Shown here: positions 1-5,859 of the stretch, in pieces
How the letters are laid out: every line of letters starts with the position of its first letter
Position numbering within the stretch: position 1 is the stretch's first letter
Source: Bacteroidia bacterium
Lineage (GTDB): Bacteria; Bacteroidota; Bacteroidia; Bacteroidales; CAJPTX01
DNA: 8,541 bases
Direction: 5' to 3'
Assembly (NCBI GenBank): GCA_905373625.1
Contig: CAJPTS010000067.1
Span: forward strand, 1 to 8,541
Program-made: the position numbers and the translations under genes
Notes under the pieces: model-generated
What the model was told of the DNA's origin: nothing
Databases searched by the model: none
Seen by the model: the letters and a program-made list of their open reading frames with translations, nothing else

Positions 1-399
1 CTTACAAACACTAAAAGCCCCACTCATTGTAGTCCACTGTACTGTGCCGAATTTTTCAACATACAGTAACCTATCAGCACTGGAAGGATTTTCAGACATC
101 GCAATGTATTCGACCCCTTCTGGGCCCGCCTCCACTCTATATTCGCCTGTTTCCTGTGGTATAAATTTATACGCTTTTGCAGGATCTGTGACTGAGATTA
201 CCACTTCTTTAATCTTTGTTCCGCAAACCTTTTTTATAACCAACTTGTAGTTTTTTCCTACAATTGGCAAAGATATTGGTTCGCCTTTCACACCAAACCA
301 ACGTGTGATAAAAGGTCTTCCTGCCCCCTGTGCAGAAAGAGTGAAAAAGAGCAACGATATAGTTGCTGCTAAAAAATACAGAATTCGTTTTATTCTCAT
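1..399 (-). CDS. DUF285-type surface protein P1, 5' part (runs off the left edge)
   Basis: The frame is open from the ATG at 399 to the window edge (133 codons, no stop), so the gene is truncated by the window and not shown to be broken. Residues 1-23 form a signal peptide (basic MRIKR, a hydrophobic stretch, then LSA before Gln24). The mature protein starts with GRPFITRW (27-34), followed by PISLPIVGKNYKL. This matches the N-terminal cap I know from Bacteroidota proteins carrying DUF285 / 26-residue surface repeats (FITTWK...ITIPT). The last visible part, KFGTVQWTTMSGAF (116-129), corresponds to the segment that opens the repeat array in the neighbour P2 (IKQWGDVKWISMVGAF). A repeat array is therefore expected beyond the edge. 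It lies 45 bases after the PPW-B gene and is probably cotranscribed with it. The surface location is inferred, and the anchor type cannot be seen. Confidence 0.85.
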   Translation of the reverse strand, partial: MRIKRILYFLAATISLLFFTLSAQGAGRPFITRWFGVKGEPISLPIVGKNYKLVIKKVCGTKIKEVVISVTDPAKAYKFIPQETGEYRVEAGPEGVEYIAMSENPSSADRLLYVEKFGTVQWTTMSGAFSVCK

Positions 400-444
400 T
401 TTCGTTTCGTTTGAAAAATTCGTTGGTAATAAAAAAATGCAGTT

Positions 445-1290
445 CTAAAAAGAGACTTGTAACTGAGCACCTATTACTGGTTGTGCCCGCTCACAGTGCT
501 GCAAAGCAAACCAAGGGATAAAATGGTATTGTGGCACTTGCGAGACATATCTATAAGAAGCATTAACCGACGCTTTACGGATATCTCGATTACTTGCATC
601 GAGCGCGCTTCTTAATTGCCAAGCATATAGAAAAAAAGAAGACGGATACCCCATGATAGCGATTGTAATCCAAGGAGTGGCATCCCCTCTTCCTCTAAGC
701 TCGCTACTTTTACGCGTCGCATAAATAGATAGAGCCAATGTTGCAGGCGTCGCGAGCATATAAAACACTCCAGTAGGAATATCTCCCTTATAAAGATGTC
801 CCCAGCCAGGTAAAACTAGAGAACGAAGCAATGCGCCAGCATCTGTAGTTCTTTTCCTTTCCTGATATTCGTAGACAACTTTGAAGGCGGTCGGCATTAT
901 TTGCGGATTGTTACCGTTCGGTGTATCCCAAAGCAGGAGGTAAAGCGTAATCTTTCTGCCGTTTGTTTCCTTGTAACGATCTATTTCGTTAACAGCCACC
1001 TTCGCTTCATCCGCCATCATTTTCACAACTGGTTTTTCTGTTCCATTTGCCTCCACCAAGGTTCGAACACCTTGCGAATATAGCTTGGTCGTTATGTAGT
1101 TCTTCACTGCCTCTTGATATGCTTCGGCTTCAGATTCTCCTTCCCCCGAAACCACCAAATATCTACCATATAAAGAGGCATTTTCACCAACTTCGGGCAA
1201 TATTCCATTCACCCAAGGTGGCTCCTCAGCGTAAGTGGAAAAGAGAACAGAGAGCAACAATAGTAACAACGTACAAAGCTTCATATTCAT
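445..1290 (-). CDS. PPW-B: exported membrane protein with EPPWxNG N-terminal domain and DUF5683-like membrane segment
   Basis: A 281-residue protein of unrecognised function. Residues 1-21 are a signal peptide (STYA before Glu22). The start could be the ATG at 1290 or the one at 1284 (MKLCTLLL); the difference is two residues. Residues 22-142 are soluble and begin EPPWVNGILPEVG. They include a segment rich in small and acidic residues (VSGEGESEAEAYQEAVKNY), which recalls LPP20-type domains, then GVRTLV and a LYLLLW strand. Residues 150-170 (DAGALLRSLVLPGWGHLYKG) resemble DUF5683, a Bacteroidota membrane domain with an LPGWGQ-Y-KG signature. Hydrophobic stretches follow at about 171-190 and 206-226. 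The C-terminus (PVIGAQLQVSF) alternates hydrophobic residues and ends in Phe, as many outer-membrane proteins do. It is an unmistakable paralogue of the gene at 7717-8541. The family resemblance is from memory, and its role as a partner of the DUF285 proteins is inferred only from gene order. Confidence 0.85.
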   Translation of the reverse strand: MNMKLCTLLLLLLSVLFSTYAEEPPWVNGILPEVGENASLYGRYLVVSGEGESEAEAYQEAVKNYITTKLYSQGVRTLVEANGTEKPVVKMMADEAKVAVNEIDRYKETNGRKITLYLLLWDTPNGNNPQIMPTAFKVVYEYQERKRTTDAGALLRSLVLPGWGHLYKGDIPTGVFYMLATPATLALSIYATRKSSELRGRGDATPWITIAIMGYPSSFFLYAWQLRSALDASNRDIRKASVNASYRYVSQVPQYHFIPWFALQHCERAQPVIGAQLQVSF

Positions 1291-1303
1291 TACGACTAGT
1301 CAG

Positions 1304-1338
1304 TACTATCAAATACTATCCTACATTCAAAAGACAAA
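1304..1338 (-). promoter_or_regulatory. Possible weak promoter with a 10-base direct repeat upstream of PPW-B
   Basis: In the 70-base gap between P2 and PPW-B, the minus strand carries TTTG (1338-1335), then 16 bases, then TAGTATTTG (1318-1310), about 20 bases before the ATG. This loosely resembles the Bacteroidota promoter (TTTG, about 20 bases, TAnnTTTG), but both the spacing and the inner gap are off by a few bases. The same stretch contains the direct repeat GATAGTA twice with a 10-base period (plus-strand TACTATC at 1304-1310 and 1314-1320), next to the palindrome GACTAGTC. It could be an operator or chance. If real, PPW-B and P1 would form their own transcription unit. Confidence 0.2.
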
Positions 1339-1360
1339 CGCAACTACCGTAGAATACAGG

Positions 1361-2557
1361 TTATGGCACATTAACAGCATTCCAAATCCCTTTTTCTCGG
1401 AGGTAATTTAATGTATCTAGCGCTTCTTCGGTCAGATTATACTCAGGGACTCTGACAATCATACCAAGTCCATTGTGGTTTTGCGCCCAGCTAATTAGAG
1501 ATTTTGACAGGTTCTCTTTACTCATGCCTGTATTTTGTAGAGAGAGATAGGTACATTTGGGCATACGCCAAGAGCTCAGATCTTGATTAAATGATTCCAT
1601 GTCATCAAAATCTATATCCTCTGCATTAGAGAGATCCCACAAGTCAAGCGGTTGATTAAAGGCTCGGCAACCTGCAAAGGTACACTTCATATTCTTTACG
1701 TTATAGACATTCCAAGAGTTCAATGGTTGATTAAAACTATAGCAATCACGGAACATAAAGAGCATGTCTTCGCATCGGCTAACATCCCAAGCGCCGATTG
1801 GCTGATTGAAACGGTGACATGCGGCAAACATAGTACTCATTTTCTTTACGTGCGACACGTTCCACTGGTCGAGTGGTTGATTAAAACTCAAACAGTGGGT
1901 AAACATGCTGCACATATTCTCAACACTCGAGACATCCCAAGAATTAAGTGGCTGGTTAAAGCGTTTACATTGTTCGAACATCCCGAACATACTGGTCACA
2001 TGACTAACATCCCACGAATCCACAGGGCTATTGAATGATTCACAGCCAGCAAACATGCCATCGCATGATGTACAATTTTCCAAATTCGGATTGCCTGCAT
2101 CAGGATCAATCTCCAAATTTTTGCATTGGCAAAAAGCCCCGACCATAGAAATCCACTTCACATCGCCCCATTGTTTTATTTTACGAAGCGAAGCAGCAAA
2201 TTCAAGAAAGCTATCATAAATTTCCTGCGTCCAATTTTTATACTTTTCTTCATGCAGGACATCAAACATCTGAAAATACAAGACACCGTCGGGGTAAATG
2301 GTCATCTCGTAGGTATCGTCATAGGGTACGATAAAGGAGCACTCTTTCCCTGCGGAGATATTAATCTTAAGATTAACATCTGAGTGATTTTGCGCACGTA
2401 CAACACCTTTGACATTGTTGCCATAGATTGGCACGGTTACATTTTGCCCTCCTTTCCACTGCCACTCTGTTACGAAGGGGCGTCCAGAGAGGTTTTCACA
2501 TCCTACAAATATGCTCAAAATGGAGACAAATAAGGCGAGAATTACTATATGTTTCAT
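1361..2557 (-). CDS. DUF285-repeat lipoprotein P2
   Basis: A 398-residue predicted surface lipoprotein. The start is the ATG at 2557, 18 bases after P3 stops. Residues 1-19 are a lipoprotein signal (MKHIVILALFVSILSIFVG) with the lipidated Cys at 20. The N-terminal cap follows: GRPFVTEW (25-32), PIYGNNVKG (43-51) and IKQWGDVKWISMVGAF (127-142). A DUF285 / 26-residue bacterial surface repeat array then runs from about 165 to 330, with unit Trp residues at 182, 207, 232, 257, 282, 307 and 330. The unit is close to WDVSxVxxMxxMFxxCxxFNQPLxx. The array closes with the standard cap GMSKENLSKSLISW (354-367) and a short helical end. There is no T9SS sorting domain. Such repeats form LRR-like solenoids, and related bacterial proteins are often surface exposed; ligand binding is plausible but not shown. 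Codon use looks like that of its neighbours. Confidence 0.92.
   Translation of the reverse strand: MKHIVILALFVSILSIFVGCENLSGRPFVTEWQWKGGQNVTVPIYGNNVKGVVRAQNHSDVNLKINISAGKECSFIVPYDDTYEMTIYPDGVLYFQMFDVLHEEKYKNWTQEIYDSFLEFAASLRKIKQWGDVKWISMVGAFCQCKNLEIDPDAGNPNLENCTSCDGMFAGCESFNSPVDSWDVSHVTSMFGMFEQCKRFNQPLNSWDVSSVENMCSMFTHCLSFNQPLDQWNVSHVKKMSTMFAACHRFNQPIGAWDVSRCEDMLFMFRDCYSFNQPLNSWNVYNVKNMKCTFAGCRAFNQPLDLWDLSNAEDIDFDDMESFNQDLSSWRMPKCTYLSLQNTGMSKENLSKSLISWAQNHNGLGMIVRVPEYNLTEEALDTLNYLREKGIWNAVNVP
1571..2014 (-). repeat. 75-base protein-coding repeat array of P2 (about six DUF285 units)
   Basis: Consecutive units begin with Trp at residues 182, 207, 232, 257, 282 and 307. That is exactly 25 residues (75 bases) each, with a final shortened unit of 23. 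At DNA level the most constant part is the FNQPL codons, seen on the plus strand as ggttgattaaa (for example 1650 and 1725). Other positions differ widely between units, so the array is old rather than freshly expanded. A partial unit (CDGMFAGCESFNSPVDS, 165-181) precedes the array. Confidence 0.9.
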
Positions 2558-2575
2558 TCGTCGTACTGTTTAACG

Positions 2576-5431
2576 TTATTCTTTCACAACACGGTAGAGA
2601 TGGCTTCTGCCCAGTTCGTCAGTCACGAACAGGTAATAGATTCCATCGGGGAGCACCGCAGTATCTAACATTGTTTCGCCGCAAGGGAGCGTACCAGACT
2701 GCACAAGCATTCCTAGTGGAGAGAGTATCTGGTAGAAAAGGCTCTGTGCCTCTGTATGTGTGACATGCAGGACGTCGGTGAAGGGATTAGGGAAAATGCT
2801 AACCGTCGCCAATTCCGAGGATTCGATAGCTGTATTCGGATCTCGCACCACTACATTGCATTTTGCCTTTAGACCATCTATCCGAGCTTCAATAGTGGTA
2901 AATCCGCCTGCCAGCGCAGTTACTTTTCCATTTTCTACCTTAACAATCGGGGCATCACTCTTCCATTCTACTGGCGATGTGGCATCTGAAGGAGTGACTG
3001 TAGCCACCAGAGTGTAAGTCATCCCCACATCTAAAGAAAGCGACTCTTTATTCAACTTAATAGATTTTGCAGGAACTAGTATCTTTTCATTTTGCGTCAC
3101 CGAAAGCGTTTGAACAAGCGCTGGATCTTGCACAGAAGTGACCGTAACCGTAGCAAAACGGCGCGTATTGGTGGGATTCACTTCTGCCATCACTTTGATT
3201 TTCAAGTCTCCCGTTCCGCTTTCTGGAGAACACGTAAGCCAAGCTACATTACTCTTTACACTCCACGGAGTATTGGCTCGGAGTGGAATAAGTGCGCTAT
3301 CTTCGTAACACGTTAATTCGCAAGAGGATTGACAAAAGAGTAAAATCTGCACAGGTGCTGTTCGGGGTTCGATGCTCACCTCCTTAAGACGTAGTGTTTT
3401 ACATGCATTCATCAGGGTGTGCTGTGCAGCGTCAAAATATCCTCCCATGGGAGCAATGATAGCACATTCCTTAAGAGTCAATTCATCGAGATCTGCTATA
3501 GCAGCATAAGTTCCCGTAGCAGAGAGAGTCGTTTGCTCGAGCACAAGCGTTTCTTTGTGTTCCGCATCTTTCAGATCGCCAGAGATCCCCGTCATTCCTG
3601 AGACAGTTGCAGCAATTCCCACCATCGTCAGAGTAGAATTCTCTAACATGATTGCACTCCCTTTATCCGAACGGACTTCCAGCTTCGCATTTCCACGAAG
3701 CGTTGTATTCTTTTTACACACCAACACCGAATCAGAAGCCGAGAGTTTATTTTCTCCCTCTATAAGAATTGTCAGGTCATCAATGCCACGATTTTCAATG
3801 GCATTATGCATTTTTTTCTTTTTGCCATCGGACACCTCAATAGTGACATTTTTCAAGCTTAGGGTCTTGCTCTCAGGGTCATAAGTAAGATGTCCATCGT
3901 TCCCCAACGTAACCCCAGAGATGGTAGCGAGATTAAATACATTAGCAGCTGATACTTCTTCGCCTGCGATGTAGAGGGCGGCAGGAGGGATGTGTACAGG
4001 AACAATCTTTAACTCATCTTTTACAGGATTGTGTGTACCATCTAGTAATTCATAGAGTTGCAAACGTTCATTTCCATCCTTTGTATATTTCCCATCTATT
4101 TTTTGCCAATACGCGTTACGTGGATAAGCTACAGCACAATCTTTCATATCCACGTGAACATTTCCAACCACTTGTCCTACACATTTTATATTGACGCTTG
4201 CATTGTCAAGTATCCAGATTAAAGGATCAACGGGTAGTTTCTCTTTCGTATTCACCTCTAGCGCACAGTTCACGACACTCAACTTATTACATTGTATACT
4301 TTGTGTCTGCAGATGGTCAGTAATCGCATCTCCCATAAGAATGAGATGTCCTCTGTCAATATATTGTTCATATTCTGGATCGTAGATTGAAAAATCCTCA
4401 AATACATTTTTTACAGAACAGTTACCGACAAGTTTGATTTTAAGTTCTGGAAATTTTGATGTAATAGCGGCATCCAATTCAACACCTTCCAAAGAGAGAA
4501 GCGGCCCTCTTTTATCGAAGGTAAGATGACCTTTCTTTAGGATGCCTGCTTGTTGCAATTCCTCAGAAAACCGATTAACATTATCTGAAGTGACATAGAT
4601 ATCGCCTACAGATAATGGATAAGCCGTTGCTCCCTCTCGCACGTCTCCTAATATAGTCCAACGATGATCGCGAATAAGCTTTTCTCTTGCATCTTTTGTA
4701 TCTCGATCAAAATGCTTTCCCAAAGCATATAACCTAAACCCTTGCGACAGATCTGTTTTCTGAGCCCATCCTTGCAAAGTCTTTGAGTAATTTTCTGTAC
4801 TCATCGCACATTCGGCGAGCGAGAGGTACTTACAATTCTTCAATTCCCATGCTCCGAGATCCTGATCAAATGCACGACATCCACGGAATAGATAGACCAT
4901 ATTTGTTACATTACTCACATCCCAACCCGAGAGGTCAGAATTGAAGTTGGAGCACCCATCAAACATTCCCGACATATTGGTCACGTGACTCAAATCTGGC
5001 GAATCGCACGTAGATGCAAAATTCATGTTGCGACACTTCGCAAAAGTTGATTGAAACGAGCGCCACTGCTGAGTTCCAAACTGGACAACCTCTCTTAATT
5101 TTTCAGGAGTCCCGAGGCTAAAATTTACCTGATTTGCGCCCAAGATCTCCACTAACAATCTATTTTCACGAATCTCTGGGAGAAAAGAAAATAAGGCGCT
5201 GAAATCCGTTCTTGAAATAGTTTCTTCCTTTAAGATTTCCACTGGTTTCCAATCTTCATCAGCTAATCGGACTGTCACTTTCACATTACGTCCGATTATT
5301 CCGAAACTGATTTTACGATTCACTAATGCCGTCTGATATTTTACAATGAGGGGTCTCCCCTCTCCATAAACCTGCGAGTGAGGATGGCAAGTAAAAAGAA
5401 AAAGCACGTTCGAAGCATGATAATCTATCAA
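2576..5431 (-). CDS. Large mosaic T9SS cargo protein P3 (DUF285, BACON, Big_2, sorting domain), probably frameshifted at its 5' end
   Basis: The open frame spans 951 codons. Residues are numbered from a TTG at 5431 that overlaps the stop of the small gene (TTGA). Domain order: N-terminal cap with GRPLIV (25-30) and QFGTQQWRSFQSTF (117-130); two DUF285 units (146-195); closing cap AMSTENYSKTLQGW (209-222) ending near RWTILGD (267-273 region); two copies of a beta module (272-344 and 484-576); beta-rich sequence to about 690; a BACON domain (about 700-790; WSVKSNVAWLTCSPESGTG, RRFATVTVT, LSVTQ); a Big_2 Ig-like domain (796-863); and a T9SS type A sorting domain (875-951; SIFPNPFTDVLHV, then LPDGIYYLFV and HLYRVVKE). 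Cargo of this kind normally crosses the inner membrane by Sec and the outer membrane by T9SS, then is attached or released. The first 19 residues are not a signal peptide. A proper one lies in another frame at 5418, so the protein may not be exported as sequenced. BACON and Big_2 often accompany glycan-binding or spacer functions; no catalytic domain is visible. Confidence 0.85.
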   Translation of the reverse strand: MIDYHASNVLFLFTCHPHSQVYGEGRPLIVKYQTALVNRKISFGIIGRNVKVTVRLADEDWKPVEILKEETISRTDFSALFSFLPEIRENRLLVEILGANQVNFSLGTPEKLREVVQFGTQQWRSFQSTFAKCRNMNFASTCDSPDLSHVTNMSGMFDGCSNFNSDLSGWDVSNVTNMVYLFRGCRAFDQDLGAWELKNCKYLSLAECAMSTENYSKTLQGWAQKTDLSQGFRLYALGKHFDRDTKDAREKLIRDHRWTILGDVREGATAYPLSVGDIYVTSDNVNRFSEELQQAGILKKGHLTFDKRGPLLSLEGVELDAAITSKFPELKIKLVGNCSVKNVFEDFSIYDPEYEQYIDRGHLILMGDAITDHLQTQSIQCNKLSVVNCALEVNTKEKLPVDPLIWILDNASVNIKCVGQVVGNVHVDMKDCAVAYPRNAYWQKIDGKYTKDGNERLQLYELLDGTHNPVKDELKIVPVHIPPAALYIAGEEVSAANVFNLATISGVTLGNDGHLTYDPESKTLSLKNVTIEVSDGKKKKMHNAIENRGIDDLTILIEGENKLSASDSVLVCKKNTTLRGNAKLEVRSDKGSAIMLENSTLTMVGIAATVSGMTGISGDLKDAEHKETLVLEQTTLSATGTYAAIADLDELTLKECAIIAPMGGYFDAAQHTLMNACKTLRLKEVSIEPRTAPVQILLFCQSSCELTCYEDSALIPLRANTPWSVKSNVAWLTCSPESGTGDLKIKVMAEVNPTNTRRFATVTVTSVQDPALVQTLSVTQNEKILVPAKSIKLNKESLSLDVGMTYTLVATVTPSDATSPVEWKSDAPIVKVENGKVTALAGGFTTIEARIDGLKAKCNVVVRDPNTAIESSELATVSIFPNPFTDVLHVTHTEAQSLFYQILSPLGMLVQSGTLPCGETMLDTAVLPDGIYYLFVTDELGRSHLYRVVKE
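3704..3982 (-). repeat. Second copy of the duplicated beta module in P3
   Basis: Residues 484-576 run ALYIAGEEVSAANVFNL, GHLTYDPESKTLSLKNVTIE, then LTILIEGENKLSA. They match the first module at 4400-4618 in order and spacing. The pattern (short beta start, V-S/T-x-x-N-V, G-H-L-T-Y/F-D, L-S-L-x-x-V, then L-x-I-x-L-x-G) resembles a beta module recurring in secreted proteins of gut and oral bacteria. I do not recall a secure family name for it. Confidence 0.65.
4400..4618 (-). repeat. First copy of the duplicated beta module in P3
   Basis: Residues 272-344 run PLSVGDIYVTSDNVNRF, GHLTFDKRGPLLSLEGVELD, then LKIKLVGNCSVKNVF. They align with the copy at 3704-3982. Identity is clear in the GHLT-Y/F-D and LSL blocks but low elsewhere, so this is an old intragenic duplication or a tandem family domain rather than a recent copy. 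Confidence 0.65.
4847..4996 (-). repeat. Short DUF285 array in P3 (two 25-residue units)
   Basis: Two units, DLSHVTNMSGMFDGCSNFNS and DVSNVTNMVYLFRGCRAFDQ, each continue to a D-L-S/G-x-W ending, 75 bases apart. They match the DUF285 consensus more closely (VSNVTNM, MFxGC) than many units of the neighbours. The array is the shortest in the locus: two units against six in P2 and nine in P4. Confidence 0.9.
5341..5418 (-). other. Out-of-frame signal-peptide start of P3 (frameshift scar)
   Basis: The ATG at 5418 opens a frame reading MLRTCFFFLLAILT, a basic then strongly hydrophobic signal-peptide start. It then turns to RRFMERGDPSL and stops at the TAA at 5341-5343. In the frame of the long P3 body the same DNA reads SNVLFLFTCHPHS before QVYGEGRPLIV. 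Joining MLRTCFFFLLAILT to QVYGEGRP needs one extra base near 5372-5380. The result would match P1 in layout (signal peptide, Gln, GRP-F/L-I). The ATG is also well placed, 10 bases after the small gene's stop. The most economical reading is loss of one base in P3, or a base missed in sequencing. Confidence 0.7.
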
Positions 5432-5820
5432 TTCTTTGATACTGGTTGTGCATCCTCTATCTGAACAGAAAGATACTCATTATAATACCAGTCTTTGGGC
5501 TTATTCGCCCAGTGATGAAGCGTATACTTATCGGACAGACCTTCATTCACAATATATGCTTCTGTTTCGCTCACCTTTTCCCCCCGATAGGAGATATAAC
5601 ACGAAACTTTAAGTCGCTTACTAGTGAAGCTTTCCAAACGGAAAGATACTATTCTATCCTTTTCACCTTTCTCCACATTTCGCACAACCACCGCGTTCTT
5701 ATAAGACCAAGCTTCATTCTTCTGCTTATCTGGTTCTTTCGGTTGAGCATAACTATGTCCTAGTCCGACAAAGAGTACTAGACACACAAGCACAAAAACA
5801 GCCAATCCGATTCGTTTCAT
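5428..5820 (-). CDS. Small secreted protein of unknown function
   Basis: A 130-residue protein starting at the ATG at 5820. The frame extends upstream to a GTG at 5853, with ATGs at 5847 and 5838, but 5820 gives a clean signal peptide (MKRIGLAVFVLVCLVLFVGL, cleavage after SYA, mature start QPKEPDK). It also has AAAGG about ten bases upstream as a plausible ribosome site. The mature part is about 105 residues, charged and probably beta-rich (KNAVVVRNV, IVSFRLESF, LKVSCYISY, EYLSVQIED), with one Cys and many Tyr/Trp near the end (HHWANKPKDWYYNEYL). I recognise no family; a small Ig-like or jelly-roll fold is a guess. It sits 39 bases after P4, and its TGA overlaps the TTG of P3 by four bases (TTGA), so translation could be coupled to P3. 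It has no DUF285 repeat, lipobox or sorting domain. Confidence 0.8.
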   Translation of the reverse strand: MKRIGLAVFVLVCLVLFVGLGHSYAQPKEPDKQKNEAWSYKNAVVVRNVEKGEKDRIVSFRLESFTSKRLKVSCYISYRGEKVSETEAYIVNEGLSDKYTLHHWANKPKDWYYNEYLSVQIEDAQPVSKN

Positions 5821-5859
5821 TTTCTCAATACCTTTCATTTTACACATAAACACAACTAG

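Noticed and set aside
44..250. Plus-strand frame of 68 codons at the left edge
   Set aside because: It is antisense to P1, whose signal peptide and cap motifs are clear.
1652..2038. Long open frame on the plus strand opposite the P2 repeats
   Set aside because: It is the antisense image of the 75-base repeat (hence its own repeating protein pattern), has no export signal or sensible neighbours, and lies wholly inside a well-supported gene.
5377..5418. Programmed ribosomal frameshift joining the P3 signal peptide to its body
   Set aside because: The shift needed is -1, but the available sites (C TTT TTC and C TTT TTA) are imperfect slippery heptamers. Slipping there would give a product missing the LLAILT hydrophobic part. 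No slippery site lies at 5372-5380, where the join is needed.
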